Below, in pieces: positions 37,200 to 46,815 of a stretch of DNA of 64,000 nucleotides. The stretch is from contig NZ_FNZG01000004.1 of assembly GCF_900109195.1 (NCBI RefSeq), positions 62,001-126,000 of the forward strand. The letters are read 5' to 3'. How positions within the stretch are numbered: position 1 is the stretch's first letter; the number at the start of each line of letters is the position of its first letter. The DNA comes from Pseudooceanicola nitratireducens (GTDB lineage: Bacteria; Pseudomonadota; Alphaproteobacteria; Rhodobacterales; Rhodobacteraceae). The translations under genes and the position numbers were made by a program. Under the pieces are notes generated by a model. The model made no database searches. It had not been told where the DNA came from and saw only the letters and a list, made by a program, of their open reading frames with translations.

Positions 37200-37533
37200 G
37201 CAGGTTTCTGTTGCCAGGTACCTGCGAACCCCGCCTTACACTGCTAGGCGCAAGGACTTAGATTTCGATTCCTCGAACTGCTTACGCAGCCAGAGCAACC
37301 GGAGCACGATTGTCGTTTGCAATTGTACTTGTTGAACCGATAACGGTGGTATCTCACCGAGACAAAGCAAACCCCTTTAGACGTCCGTCGATCCTATTTC
37401 GGCCCCCCGGTTCCGAATGCAGCCCCAAACGAAGGTTGCCGCCGGAAAGAGTTTGGTGGAGCCGCCGGGTACCGCCCCCGGGTCCGATCCGCTTATTACG
37501 AGCGCGTTTATGTCCATAGTCGGTTGCCCGACA
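37200..37533 (-). ncRNA. ssrA: tmRNA (ssrA), circularly permuted two-piece type
   Basis: The minus strand encodes a permuted tmRNA. First comes the acceptor piece, about 37533 to 37454, ending CGGCTCC-ACCA, then a 47-base intervening segment (37453-37407), then the coding piece starting GGGGCCG at 37406. The acceptor stem pairs GGGGCCG with CGGCTCC over seven positions and includes the G3-U alanine identity pair. ATCGACGG follows the 5' end as in other tmRNAs. The tag frame (37320-37282) reads ANDNRAPVALAA-stop. It rescues stalled ribosomes in trans-translation. Hairpin GTCGG-GCAA-CCGAC (37519-37532) lies in the acceptor piece. The 3' end of the coding piece is approximate. Confidence 0.95.
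37282..37320 (-). other. ssrA tag reading frame
   Basis: Twelve codons and a TAA encode ANDNRAPVALAA, giving a tag of (A)ANDNRAPVALAA after the alanine of tmRNA. The C-terminal LAA is the ClpX signal, and the ANDN part is the SspB-binding region. Confidence 0.95.
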
Positions 37534-37538
37534 GGGAA

Positions 37539-37567
37539 GATATAGGGGGGCTGGTGCGGGATTTCAA
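37539..37567 (-). promoter_or_regulatory. Sigma-70 promoter of ssrA
   Basis: On the minus strand TTGAAA (37567-37562) and TATATC (37544-37539) are separated by 17 bases. Transcription would start near 37532, right at the acceptor piece, which fits the gene's order. Confidence 0.7.
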
Positions 37568-37641
37568 CGGCGGAATTGGGGGCGCTGCCCCCAGGCGGCG
37601 GGGCCGCCTTCCCCCGGGATATTTAAGAAAACTAAAGAGGA

Positions 37642-37941
37642 TCAGGGCGCGCAGGAGAAGGGCACGAAGGTCGAGGCCATGCCTTCGCTCATCGTCATGA
37701 CGGTCAGCATGTTGGCCAGGGCGATTTCCTGGTCCGTGCGGGCGCAGACCTTTTCCGGGCCCGTGCAGCCGTTGGCGATGAAGGCGTCGTTTTCCTTCAG
37801 GAATCCGGGGCGGAGCCCGTCCTGTCCCAGGGCCGCAACGGCGTGATCGAAGGCAGATTGGTAGAGCGCGCATTTGCGGTCGGACCAATCGTCAGCGAGG
37901 CCCGGGGTGGGAAGCAGCAGAAAAAGGAGAAGGGCGCGCAT
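37642..37941 (-). CDS. Small secreted protein
   Basis: The 99-residue protein begins [20 protein letters not shown] and has a signal peptide cleaved after GLA. The mature part has four cysteines (KCALYQ, NGCTGP, KVCART and FSCAP). It contains [20 protein letters not shown], with no catalytic motif that I recognise. An in-frame GTG at 37956 is an alternative start, but it has no better ribosome-binding site. It precedes tyrS on the same strand. Function unknown. Confidence 0.65.
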   Translation of the reverse strand: MRALLLFLLLPTPGLADDWSDRKCALYQSAFDHAVAALGQDGLRPGFLKENDAFIANGCTGPEKVCARTDQEIALANMLTVMTMSEGMASTFVPFSCAP

Positions 37942-37986
37942 CCTTGCGTCCGGCACCGGGGCTGGCCCGATGCCGGAATTGGCCGG

Positions 37987-39240
37987 TCAGCCGGCCAGTT
38001 TGACCAGCGCGTGGCGCTTCTTGCCGGCAGACAGCTTGACCGGAGAGGCCAGAGCGGCGGCGTCCAGCATCAGGCCCGCGTCAGACAGGGGCGCGTCGTC
38101 GATGCGGGCACCGTTGTCGGCGATCAGGCGCTTGGCCTCTTTCCCGGTCTTGGCGAGGCCCGTGCGCACGATCAGCTGGGCGACCGAGATGCCGTCGCCG
38201 ATTTCCTCGGCCGTCAGCTCAAGCGTCGGCAGGTCGTCGCCCACGCCGCCCTTTTCAAAGACTTCGCGGGCCGTGGCCTCGGCCGCGGCAGCGGCTTGGG
38301 CGCCGTGCAGCAGGGTCGTGGCCTCATTCGCAAGGATCACCTTGGCATCGTTGATCTCGGACCCGCCAAGCGCGCCAAGGCGATCGCATTCGTCAACCGA
38401 CAGTTCGGTGAAGATCTTGAGGAAGCGGCCCACGTCGGCGTCGGTCGAATTGCGCCAGAACTGCCAGTATTCGTAGGGCGAGAGCATTTCGTCGTTCAGC
38501 CAGACGGCTCCATTGGCGGATTTGCCCATCTTGCGCCCGTCCGAGGTGGTCAGCAGCGGCGTGGTCAGCCCGTAGATTTCGTGATCCAGAACACGGCGCG
38601 TCAGGTCGATGCCGTTGACGATATTGCCCCATTGGTCCGAGCCGCCCATCTGCAGCAGACAGCCGTAGCGGTTGTTCAGCTCCATGAAGTCATAGGCCTG
38701 GAGGATCATGTAGTTGAATTCCAGGAAGGACAGCGATTGTTCGCGGTCCAGGCGCGATTTCACCGATTCAAACGACAGCATCCGGTTGACGCTGAAGTGG
38801 CGGCCGATATCGCGCAGGAATTCCAGGTAGTTCAGGTGATCCAGCCATTCCGCGTTGTTCAGCATCAGGGCCGGGTTGCCAATCTTTTCGTAGTCCAGGA
38901 AGGACGAGAAGACGCGCTGCATCCCGGCGATGTTGTCGTCGATCTGCGCGGGCGTCAGCAGGGGGCGTTCATCGGCGCGGAACGAGGGATCACCCACCTT
39001 GGTCGTGCCGCCGCCCATCAGGGTGATCGGCTGGTGGCCGGTTTTCTGCAGCCAGCGCAGCATCATGACGTTCATCAGGTGGCCGACGTGCAGCGATTTC
39101 GCCGTGGCGTCATAGCCGATATAGGCGGTCACCATCCCGGCGTTGAGGGCGTCGTCCAGGGCCTGGTAATCGGTGCAATCGGCGATGAAGCCGCGCTCCT
39201 GAATGGTGGCCATGAATTCGGACTTGGGATGGTATGTCAT
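37987..39240 (-). CDS. tyrS: Tyrosyl-tRNA synthetase
   Basis: The enzyme charges tRNA-Tyr. The 417-residue product starts [20 protein letters not shown]. Class I signatures are [12 protein letters not shown] (the HIGH box) near residue 46 and [12 protein letters not shown] (the KMSKS box) near 236. [17 protein letters not shown], the tyrosine-specific pocket, is near 200. An S4-type RNA-binding domain ends the protein. Full length and intact. Confidence 0.96.
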   Translation of the reverse strand: MTYHPKSEFMATIQERGFIADCTDYQALDDALNAGMVTAYIGYDATAKSLHVGHLMNVMMLRWLQKTGHQPITLMGGGTTKVGDPSFRADERPLLTPAQIDDNIAGMQRVFSSFLDYEKIGNPALMLNNAEWLDHLNYLEFLRDIGRHFSVNRMLSFESVKSRLDREQSLSFLEFNYMILQAYDFMELNNRYGCLLQMGGSDQWGNIVNGIDLTRRVLDHEIYGLTTPLLTTSDGRKMGKSANGAVWLNDEMLSPYEYWQFWRNSTDADVGRFLKIFTELSVDECDRLGALGGSEINDAKVILANEATTLLHGAQAAAAAEATAREVFEKGGVGDDLPTLELTAEEIGDGISVAQLIVRTGLAKTGKEAKRLIADNGARIDDAPLSDAGLMLDAAALASPVKLSAGKKRHALVKLAG

Positions 39241-39318
39241 GTCTCTTGTCCCGGATTGCTGTGCAGTGCAGTCTGTAGGGGGCAGTCTGTACAGGGCTGG
39301 CAGGCAAAGGAAAAGACC

Positions 39319-40425
39319 GTGTCGAACGCAGTGGGAAAGAAAGGGCCGGTCCGGGCCCTGGGGGCAATGTCGGGCACGTCGCTGGATGGGGTGGATGCCG
39401 CCGTCGTGGTGACCGACGGGCACGAGATCCTGGGATTCGGCGAAAGCGAATACCGCGCCTATTCCGGCGATGAGCGTGCGGCCCTGCGTGCGGCCCTTGG
39501 GCAATGGCCCGGCGGTCCGGACGTGGATGCGGCCGAGGCCGTGGTGATGCAGGCGCACCAGGCGCTTCTGTCCGGCTTCCGCGACGTGGCGCTGGTCGGG
39601 TTTCACGGCCAGACCCTGGCGCATGAGCCGCGCGGGCGGGGCACCTTTCAGATCGGCAATGGCGATGCACTGGCCCAGGCGCTTGGCCTTCCGGTGGTCT
39701 GGGATTTCCGGTCATCCGACGTGGAAATGGGCGGAGAGGGCGCGCCGCTTGCGCCCTTTTATCACCACGCCTGTGCCCGCTGGATGGGGGCGACGGCCCC
39801 GGTGGCCTTTCTGAACATGGGCGGCGTCGGCAACCTGACCTGGGTCGATCCGCGCATCGCGCGGCCCGAGGACGAGGGCGCGCTTCTGGCCTTTGACACC
39901 GGGCCTGCCAATGCGCCGGTCAACGATCTGGTCTTTGCCCGGCGCGGGTTGGAGTATGACAAGGACGGCGCGCTGGCGATGCAGGGCACGGTGGAAACCG
40001 GCGCTTTGGAGCTGTTCCTGGACGATCCCTATTTCTCGCGGATTCCGCCGAAGTCACTGGATCGCAACGCCTTTCCCGAAATGATGTCGCTGGTTGGCGA
40101 ATTGGCCGATGCGGATGCGGCGGCGACGCTGATGGGGATGGCCGCGGCCTCGGTCCTGCGGGGGATGGAGCATTGCCCGGAGCCGCCCGAAAGGGTGCTG
40201 GTCACCGGAGGCGGACGCATGAACCCCGTACTGATGGAGATGCTGTCGGTCGCGCTGGACTGTCCGGTCCAGCCGGTCGAGGCCGTCGGGCTGGATGGCG
40301 ACATGCTGGAAGCGCAGGCCTTTGCCTATCTTGCCGTGCGGGTGGCGCGGGGGCTGCCGACGTCGTGCCCGTCAACCACGGGGGTGAAGATCTGTGTCGG
40401 CGGCGGGCAGGTGTCGACGCCCTGA
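39319..40425 (+). CDS. anmK: Anhydro-N-acetylmuramic acid kinase
   Basis: AnmK phosphorylates anhydro-MurNAc during cell-wall recycling. The 368-residue product starts at a GTG at 39319 ([15 protein letters not shown]), behind AAAGGA. Domain marks are [16 protein letters not shown] near residue 14, [11 protein letters not shown]-type [11 protein letters not shown] near 165, and [14 protein letters not shown] near 191. An ATG at 39367 would remove the first strand, so I reject it. It is divergent from tyrS. Confidence 0.94.
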   Translation: MSNAVGKKGPVRALGAMSGTSLDGVDAAVVVTDGHEILGFGESEYRAYSGDERAALRAALGQWPGGPDVDAAEAVVMQAHQALLSGFRDVALVGFHGQTLAHEPRGRGTFQIGNGDALAQALGLPVVWDFRSSDVEMGGEGAPLAPFYHHACARWMGATAPVAFLNMGGVGNLTWVDPRIARPEDEGALLAFDTGPANAPVNDLVFARRGLEYDKDGALAMQGTVETGALELFLDDPYFSRIPPKSLDRNAFPEMMSLVGELADADAAATLMGMAAASVLRGMEHCPEPPERVLVTGGGRMNPVLMEMLSVALDCPVQPVEAVGLDGDMLEAQAFAYLAVRVARGLPTSCPSTTGVKICVGGGQVSTP

Positions 40426-40431
40426 AGGGCG

Positions 40432-41058
40432 CTAGTCCGCGATATAGCGGTCGCGGTCGTGGTTGAAGGCGATGACGCCATTCAGGACGGCCGCGCCAAA
40501 CAGCGAATATAGCACCACCGGCAGGTCGAACAGGAAGAAAGCGGCGGCGAAGATCACCGCGTCGACGATCAGTTGCACGTATCCGGCGCGAAACCCGGTG
40601 CGGTCCTGGATCAGCAGGGCGATGACGCCCAGCCCGCCAAGCGACCCCTTGTGGCGAAACACGCCCAGCAGCCCGAAACCGGTCAGAACCCCAAAGACCA
40701 GTGTGCCCAGGATCGGGTTCAGAACGTCGAAGTGCATCATACTGGGCAGCCAGTCCACCAGCACCGACAGGGCGGTGACGCAGAGGATGGATTTCAGAGT
40801 GAACTCTGGCCCCAGGCGACGCCAGGCAAAGGCGTAGAAGGGCAGGTTCACCAGGAAGAAGACCGTGCCAAAGCTGACGCCCGTCAAATACGAAATGATC
40901 AGCGCGATGCCCGCCGTCTGCCCGGTCAGGAAGCCAAGCGACGACAGGAACACGATTCCGACGCTGGCCGTGATCAGCGAAATACCCAGGCCCTGAATAT
41001 CTTCGAGCCAGGTGTGCTTGTGCCGGTATTCGGTCGGTATCGGAAAAGGTGCGGGCAT
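40432..41058 (-). CDS. YitT-family membrane protein
   Basis: The 208-residue protein starts MPAPFPIPTEYRHKHTWLED and has five to six membrane spans beginning near residue 25. Features of the YitT/DUF161 family include GIALIISYLTGVSFGTVFFL and the region SLGGLGVIALLIQDRTG near residue 135. No transported substrate is known. It converges on anmK with 6 bases between the stop codons. Start choice is uncertain because the ribosome-binding site is weak. Confidence 0.8.
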   Translation of the reverse strand: MPAPFPIPTEYRHKHTWLEDIQGLGISLITASVGIVFLSSLGFLTGQTAGIALIISYLTGVSFGTVFFLVNLPFYAFAWRRLGPEFTLKSILCVTALSVLVDWLPSMMHFDVLNPILGTLVFGVLTGFGLLGVFRHKGSLGGLGVIALLIQDRTGFRAGYVQLIVDAVIFAAAFFLFDLPVVLYSLFGAAVLNGVIAFNHDRDRYIAD

Positions 41059-41216
41059 ATCCGGGGCATAGCGGCAGCATGGCCTTGGTGTCGAGCGTTT
41101 CGCGTCCCGGCAGGGACCCGCCGTCGCGTCACTGCTTAGGAACCGGGCAGGCGATGGCGTCGTTGGTGGGGCAAGGGCGGTCACGGACCGCGTCACACCA
41201 AAGAAGGAGAGCAAGA

Positions 41217-41777
41217 ATGCCCAAGATCGGCAACGCCCGCATCATCATCCTGTCTACCAACGGTTTCGAACAGAGCGAGCTTGAAGTGCCGCGCGACATG
41301 CTGCGCGCCGCCGGGGCGCAGGTTGATGTCGTGTCGCCGGATGGTGAGGACATCACCGGCTGGGACGACAAGAACTGGGGCCGCAAGGCCGAGGTCGCGC
41401 ACAAACTGTCGGACGTGAAGGCGGGCGATTACGACGCGCTGGTCCTGCCGGGCGGCCAGATCAACCCCGACATCCTGCGCACGGACAAGCACGCCGTGGA
41501 TTTCGTCAAGGCGATGCACAATGGCGGCAAGGTCGTGGCCGCGATCTGCCATGCGCCCTGGATGCTGGTCGAGGCCGGGATCGTGAAGGGCCGCAAGGTG
41601 ACATCCTACCCGTCGATCAGCACGGATGTGAAGAACGCCGGTGGTCTTTGGGAAGACAACGAAGTGGTGACCGACAAGGGCATTATCACCTCGCGCAACC
41701 CCGGGGATCTGGACGCCTTTGTCGCCAAGATCATCGAAGAAATCGAAGAAGGCACCCACGACCGCGCCGCGGCGTGA
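41217..41777 (+). CDS. DJ-1/PfpI-family protein
   Basis: The 186-residue protein starts MPKIGNARIIILSTNGFEQS behind AAGGAGA. It has the nucleophile elbow Cys in AAICHAPWMLVEAG near residue 105 and the acidic residue in NGFEQSELEVP. These fit PfpI-type proteins, which repair glycated or dicarbonyl-damaged proteins, or act as chaperones or proteases. Its exact activity is not clear. It stands alone between divergent and convergent neighbours. Confidence 0.88.
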   Translation: MPKIGNARIIILSTNGFEQSELEVPRDMLRAAGAQVDVVSPDGEDITGWDDKNWGRKAEVAHKLSDVKAGDYDALVLPGGQINPDILRTDKHAVDFVKAMHNGGKVVAAICHAPWMLVEAGIVKGRKVTSYPSISTDVKNAGGLWEDNEVVTDKGIITSRNPGDLDAFVAKIIEEIEEGTHDRAAA

Positions 41778-41814
41778 TCTTGGGGGATCATCTTCGTCAA
41801 AAGGTAGCAGAACG

Positions 41815-41843
41815 AAAGGCAGCCGATTGATCCGGCTGCCTTT
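41815..41843. terminator. Bidirectional terminator between the PfpI gene and icd
   Basis: AAAGGCAGCCG (15-25) and CGGCTGCCTTT (33-43) form a perfect 11-bp stem. It is followed by CTTTATT on plus, and by a short T run on minus. It lies between the stops of the two converging genes. Confidence 0.85.
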
Positions 41844-41870
41844 CTTTATTCAGAACACTCGGTTTCGACC

Positions 41871-43085
41871 TTACCCAACCAGCGCCTTGTTCAGATTTTC
41901 GTCAATCTTTTCAAGGAATCCCATGGTGGTCAGCCAGCCCTGGTCCGGTCCGACCAGCAGGGCCAGATCCTTGGTCATGAACCCATCCTCGACGGTTTCG
42001 ACGATCACCTTTTCCAGCGTGGTGGCAAAGGCCATCAGTGCAGTGTTCTGATCCAGCTTGGCGCGGTGCTTCAGCCCGCCGGTCCAGGCGTAGATCGACG
42101 CGATCGAGTTGGTCGAGGTCGCTTCGCCGGCCTGATGCTGGCGATAGTGACGGGTCACGGTGCCATGGGCGGCCTCGGCCTCGACGATCTTGCCATCGGG
42201 GGTCATCAGCTGGGACGTCATCAGCCCGAGTGACCCGAAGCCCTGCGCCACGGTGTCAGACTGCACGTCACCGTCATAGTTTTTGCAGGCCCAGACGAAG
42301 CCACCGTTCCACTTCATGCAGCAGGCGACCATGTCGTCGATCAGCCGATGTTCGTACCAGATCTTCGCGGCTTTGAATTTCTCTTCGAACTCCTGCTCAT
42401 AGACCTCCTGGAAAATCTGCAGGAACTGGCCGTCATATTGCTTGAGGATGGTGTTCTTGGTCGAAAGGTAGACCGGCCAGCCCAGCTGCAACCCGTAGTT
42501 CAGCGAGGCGCGGGCGAAATCGCGGATCGAGGCATCCAGGTTGTACATGCCCATGAAGACGCCCGAGGACGGGGATTGATAGACCTCGTGTTCGATCTCG
42601 GTGCCGTCGTCGCCAACGAACTTCATCGTCAACTTGCCGGGCCCGGGGAACTTCATGTCCGTGGCCTTGTACTGATCGCCAAAGGCGTGGCGACCGATGA
42701 CGATCGGCTTGGTCCAGCCGGGCACCAGGCGGGGCACGTTGCGGCAGATGATCGGCTGGCGGAAGACGACGCCACCCAGGATGTTGCGGATGGTGCCGTT
42801 AGGCGATTTCCACATCTTCTTGAGGTTGAATTCCTCGACCCGCGCCTCATCCGGGGTGATGGTGGCGCATTTGACGGCCACGCCGACCTCTTTGGTCTTT
42901 TCGGCGGCGTCGATGGTGACCTGATCCTCGGTCCGGTCGCGTTCCTCGATCCCGAGGTCATAATACAGAAGATCCACGTCCAGGTAGGGCAGGATCAGCT
43001 TGTCCTTGATGAACTGCCACATGATGCGGGTCATTTCGTCCCCGTCCATCTCGACAATCGGATTATCGACCTTGATCTTGCTCAT
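41871..43085 (-). CDS. icd: NADP-dependent isocitrate dehydrogenase
   Basis: The citric-acid-cycle enzyme makes 2-oxoglutarate and NADPH. The 404-residue protein is the eukaryote-like dimeric type, starting [20 protein letters not shown], with [20 protein letters not shown] near residue 79, [13 protein letters not shown] near 100, and [10 protein letters not shown]-type [14 protein letters not shown] near 130. It is followed upstream by inverted repeats in its promoter. Confidence 0.95.
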   Translation of the reverse strand: MSKIKVDNPIVEMDGDEMTRIMWQFIKDKLILPYLDVDLLYYDLGIEERDRTEDQVTIDAAEKTKEVGVAVKCATITPDEARVEEFNLKKMWKSPNGTIRNILGGVVFRQPIICRNVPRLVPGWTKPIVIGRHAFGDQYKATDMKFPGPGKLTMKFVGDDGTEIEHEVYQSPSSGVFMGMYNLDASIRDFARASLNYGLQLGWPVYLSTKNTILKQYDGQFLQIFQEVYEQEFEEKFKAAKIWYEHRLIDDMVACCMKWNGGFVWACKNYDGDVQSDTVAQGFGSLGLMTSQLMTPDGKIVEAEAAHGTVTRHYRQHQAGEATSTNSIASIYAWTGGLKHRAKLDQNTALMAFATTLEKVIVETVEDGFMTKDLALLVGPDQGWLTTMGFLEKIDENLNKALVG

Positions 43086-43128
43086 GTCTGCCCTCGAAAA
43101 AGCTTGTGTCGGTTGCGCATAGGGTAGT

Positions 43129-43167
43129 GCATTCTCTCCGCGCGGGAAAGAATGCATACATATGTAT
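43129..43167. repeat. Palindromes upstream of icd
   Basis: GCATTCT (43129-43135) and AGAATGC (43149-43155) form a 7-base inverted repeat with a 13-base spacer. ATACATATGTAT (43156-43167) is a perfect 12-base palindrome directly beside it. They lie 44 to 82 bases upstream of the icd start and could be operators. Confidence 0.4.
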
Positions 43168-43216
43168 ACCGAAAAATTGTAACCAACGGGTTACCCGTGC
43201 CGGATCGTTTGGCGGC

Positions 43217-44437
43217 TCAGGTGTTTTGCGGCCGGTCCAGTTTGCGCATGCGCATCAAGGGCGGCAGGCACAGCGCCAGAAGGATCAACGTGCCACCAAT
43301 CTGCGGCAGCGTGGTTTCGTTGAAGAACTGCGCAATCACCGTGGCAATGATGCCTGCGGTGATCGTGGCAATGGCGCCGATCACGGATGCGGCCAGACCG
43401 GCGATATGGCCAAGCGGCTCCATCCCCAGGGCATTCAGGTTGCCGATTGTCAGCCCCATCTGGAAGAAGATCGACAGCTGCCAAAGGATGTAGGTCCAGA
43501 AATACCATTGCTGCGACAGGCCGCTCAGCTGAAGGATCAGCACCAGAATGGTCAGCCCGAAGGTGATCGACACCGACAGCGTGATGATCGCGCGCATGCC
43601 GAATTTCATCACGAAGGCCGCGTTCACCATGGAAGACGTCGCGCAGAAGATGCCGATGCCAAAGAAATACAGCGCGAATTGATCGGACTTGTCGAAGATC
43701 AGGTCGAAGGTCGGCTGGATCAGCGAGATCGAGGTGAAAAGCACCCCGAAGATCAGCGTCTGCACATAGATCGAATTGCGCACCATCGGCAGAGCCATCA
43801 TTTCCGAGAATGCCGTCCGGAAGGCCGCCAGGCGGAAGGGGCGCCGGGCCTCCGGGGCCAGCGGTTCGACCAGGCGGCTGTTGAGCCATAGGATCGAGAT
43901 CACGGAAAAGACCATGAAGGCCACGAAGATCGACCGCCAGCCGCCGATCGACATGATGCCGGTGCCGAGAAGCGGGGCGAGTGCGGGCACGATGGTAAAG
44001 ATGATCATGACAAAGGACACGATCCGCGCCATTTCCCGGCCGGAATACAGATCGCGCACAATGGCCAGCGACACGATGCGGGGGCCGGCAGCACCGATCC
44101 CCTGCATGACGCGGGCGGCGATCATCAATTCAAGCGTCGGGGCCGACCAGGCCAGCGCAGCACCCAGGATATAAAGCGCGGCACCCAGGTTGATTACCGA
44201 TTTCCGCCCGAAGGCATCCGACAGCGGGCCGGTGAACAGCGTGCCGACACCCATGCCCACCATGAAGGCCGACAGGATCAGCTGCGACCGGTTGGGCGCG
44301 TCCGGGGTCAGTTCGCTGGCGATCTCGGGCATGGCGGGCAGCATGCTGTCGATCGAGAAAGCAACGGTCGCGACCATCATCGCCATCATGGCAATGAATT
44401 CGGACTGGGAAATGCGGGCAGAGGTGGCGGCGGACAT
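43217..44437 (-). CDS. Bcr/CflA-type MFS multidrug exporter
   Basis: The 406-residue inner-membrane protein has 12 likely spans. It starts MSAATSARISQSEFIAMMAM and has the motif-A-type loop GPLSDAFGRKSVINLGAALY near residue 62 and RVMQGIGAAGPRIVSLAI near 105, typical of drug-proton antiporters of the Bcr/CflA group. The range of substrates is unknown. GGAG precedes the ATG at 44437. Confidence 0.9.
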   Translation of the reverse strand: MSAATSARISQSEFIAMMAMMVATVAFSIDSMLPAMPEIASELTPDAPNRSQLILSAFMVGMGVGTLFTGPLSDAFGRKSVINLGAALYILGAALAWSAPTLELMIAARVMQGIGAAGPRIVSLAIVRDLYSGREMARIVSFVMIIFTIVPALAPLLGTGIMSIGGWRSIFVAFMVFSVISILWLNSRLVEPLAPEARRPFRLAAFRTAFSEMMALPMVRNSIYVQTLIFGVLFTSISLIQPTFDLIFDKSDQFALYFFGIGIFCATSSMVNAAFVMKFGMRAIITLSVSITFGLTILVLILQLSGLSQQWYFWTYILWQLSIFFQMGLTIGNLNALGMEPLGHIAGLAASVIGAIATITAGIIATVIAQFFNETTLPQIGGTLILLALCLPPLMRMRKLDRPQNT

Positions 44438-44536
44438 GAAGGCTCCGGTATAGGGTCGGGTATCGCTAACACGGCTCCCGACCGGGGACCATTGCTGCGG
44501 GTGCAAAGCCGTCTTGTCGCGACAGCGTGGGCCGGG

Positions 44537-45199
44537 TCAGCCCTGCGCGGTGTCGTCCGTCAGCTGGCCGGAAATTTCGTCAATGACCTTCAGCCACAGA
44601 TCGGCGGGCTGGGCCCCGGGCACGGCATGCTGGCTGGCCACGATGAAGGTCGGCACGGCGCCGATGCCCATTTCGCGCGAATGGCTGTCGCGGTCGCGGA
44701 TCATCGTTTCGTCCGCGTCCGACCCCAGCAACCGCAGCACGACCGAGGCATCCATGCCGATGTGGTCGGCGATATCGGCCAGCACCTCGTGATTGCCGAT
44801 GTCACGGCCTTCAACGAAATTGGCGCGGAACAGGGCGTCGACCATGGCGGTCTGCTTGCCCTCGATCCCGGCCCAGTGGATCATCCGGTGCGCGTCCAGC
44901 GTGTTGGGCGTGCGGGTGATGGCGTCCAGGTCAGCCTCAAGGTCGATGTCTTTGAAATGCTTGGCAATCTGTCCATAGACCTCATCCGCGCGGTCACCGA
45001 ATTTGCCGGTCAGATAGGCGCGGCGATCCATGCCTTCGCGGGGCATGTCGGGGTTCAGCTGAAAGGGATGCCATTCGATCACAAAGGGATGGTCCGGCCT
45101 TTGGGCCAGGGCGCGGTCCAGCTGGGTCTTGCCGATATAGCACCAGGGGCAGATCGGGTCCGAGACGATATCAAGCTTGACGGCGTTTCCTGTTTCCAA
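44537..45199 (-). CDS. DsbA-family oxidoreductase (FrnE-like)
   Basis: The 220-residue protein has a thioredoxin-like DsbA domain without a signal peptide, with CPWC in DIVSDPICPWCYIGK near residue 17, and VPTFIVASQHAVPGAQ near 187. This is the cytoplasmic FrnE/HCCA-isomerase-like branch, probably a disulfide or redox enzyme. The start is TTG at 45199 (METGNAVKLDIVSD), supported by AAGGA at 8 bases distance. It follows the acyl-CoA synthetase in one operon. Confidence 0.85.
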   Translation of the reverse strand: METGNAVKLDIVSDPICPWCYIGKTQLDRALAQRPDHPFVIEWHPFQLNPDMPREGMDRRAYLTGKFGDRADEVYGQIAKHFKDIDLEADLDAITRTPNTLDAHRMIHWAGIEGKQTAMVDALFRANFVEGRDIGNHEVLADIADHIGMDASVVLRLLGSDADETMIRDRDSHSREMGIGAVPTFIVASQHAVPGAQPADLWLKVIDEISGQLTDDTAQG

Positions 45200-45226
45200 G
45201 GGGCTGGTCCTTCTTGTCTTTTGATT

Positions 45227-46747
45227 TCAGGCGGTTGGCGCGGGCCAATGGTCGCGCAGGGCGCGGCGCAGCAGCTTGCCATTTGGATTGCGCGGCATCT
45301 GGTCGATGTGCACGAAGGCGCGGGGCTGCTTGTAGCGGGCCAGGCGTTCGGCGGCGGCCTGTTTCAGCATCGCTTCGTCCAGGGCCTCGGGGCCGGTATA
45401 GAAGGCGATGATCAGCCGCGCGTCTTTCTTCACCTCGCAATCGGTCACGCCGATTTCGGTGATGCCGGGGATGTCCGACAGCGCCGCCTCGACCTCGAGC
45501 GGCGAGACGCGGTAGCCGCCGGCATTCATCATGTCGTCGGCGCGGGCCATGTAGGTGATCTGGTGATCTGCATCCATGCGGCCGTGGTCGCCGGTCAGGA
45601 ACCAGTCGCCCTGCATGCGCGATTGGGTTTCCTCTTCCGCGCCCAGGTAGCCTAGCATCAGGCCGGGGTCGTCGCGGTGGATGGCGATCACGCCTTCTTC
45701 ATCCAGGCCCACGGGGCCGTCGGGGCCAAGGATCGCCACGCGGCGCCCGGTCTGGGGACGGCCAAGCGCGCCGGGTTTGGCGGGATGCGAGGGCGAGCCC
45801 GAGATGAAGGTCGAACATTCGGACATCCCGAATGCCTCGTAAAGCTCTCCTCCGCCGGCTGCGCGCCAATCGTCCCGGATCTGGTCCGAGACCTTTTCAC
45901 CAGCGGTCAGCCCGTGACGCAGCTTTGGCAGAACGATTGATTCATGATGGCTGAGGATCTTGCGGTAAACACCCGGGGCAGCGGCAAAAATCGTCGCCTC
46001 ATGGCGTTTCATCAACAGGGGCAGGGCCTGGGGATCGACGCCTTCGGCGGGGATTAGCGCGGTGGCCCCGACGGACCAGGGATCCATCAGCCCGGTGCCA
46101 AGCGTGTAGGTCCAGTTGAAGGCGCCCGCGTGCATCAGGCGGTCGTCCTCGCTCAGCTCATACCAGCCGTCGTGCATCATGCGGCGCGCCCAGATGGCAC
46201 GATGCGCATGCATCACCGCACGCGCATTTCCGGAGGTGCCCGAGGTATAGACCAGATAGGCCAGGCGGTCGGGATCCCCCAAGGCCCAGTCGACGGGCGG
46301 CAGATCGCGCATCGCCTTCAACGCATCGGTGGTAATCACGGGCAGATCGGTCGTCGCCGTGGCAACCGCCGGGTCATGCAGGATGCCGGCGGGGGCGAGC
46401 CCGTCGATCATCTTCCCGACCTCGCGCGCGGTCAGCTGGGACGAGGTCGGCACAGGCACCAGACCGGCGGCAATGGCACCAAGGTAGGCAATCGGGAAAT
46501 CAACGGTATTTCCCAGCCGCATCAGGATCTTGTCGCCGGGTGTGAAGCCGGCCTGCAGAAGGCCCGTTCCGGTTCCACGCACCGCCTGTTGCAGGCGGGC
46601 ATAGGACCAGCGTTCAGCCCCCGACAGCCCCACCACCGAAAGCGCCACCTTATCGGCCAGCCGATCGGCATGGGCCAGCACATAGGCGGCAAGGTTGAAG
46701 GGGGTCGGGCATGGGGCAAAGGCCCCGTCGTCAAAGATCGCTTGCAT
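45227..46747 (-). CDS. AMP-binding acyl/aryl-CoA synthetase
   Basis: The 506-residue adenylate-forming enzyme has the P-loop-like AMP motif YLVYTSGTSGNARAVMHAHR near residue 189, FGMSECSTFI near 315, the hinge TGDHGRMDADHQITYMARADDM near 390 and the catalytic C-terminal lysine in PRNPNGKLLRRAL near 488. The family ranges over benzoate-, acetate- and fatty-acid-CoA ligases, and the specific substrate cannot be read off. It is upstream of the FrnE-like gene and shares its transcript. Confidence 0.88.
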   Translation of the reverse strand: MQAIFDDGAFAPCPTPFNLAAYVLAHADRLADKVALSVVGLSGAERWSYARLQQAVRGTGTGLLQAGFTPGDKILMRLGNTVDFPIAYLGAIAAGLVPVPTSSQLTAREVGKMIDGLAPAGILHDPAVATATTDLPVITTDALKAMRDLPPVDWALGDPDRLAYLVYTSGTSGNARAVMHAHRAIWARRMMHDGWYELSEDDRLMHAGAFNWTYTLGTGLMDPWSVGATALIPAEGVDPQALPLLMKRHEATIFAAAPGVYRKILSHHESIVLPKLRHGLTAGEKVSDQIRDDWRAAGGGELYEAFGMSECSTFISGSPSHPAKPGALGRPQTGRRVAILGPDGPVGLDEEGVIAIHRDDPGLMLGYLGAEEETQSRMQGDWFLTGDHGRMDADHQITYMARADDMMNAGGYRVSPLEVEAALSDIPGITEIGVTDCEVKKDARLIIAFYTGPEALDEAMLKQAAAERLARYKQPRAFVHIDQMPRNPNGKLLRRALRDHWPAPTA

Positions 46748-46815
46748 GGCTCATGCGTATGCCCCGGCGGGCACCTGCGCAAGTCCCTGTTTCGCAGCCG
46801 TATAGGACCGGTGAC

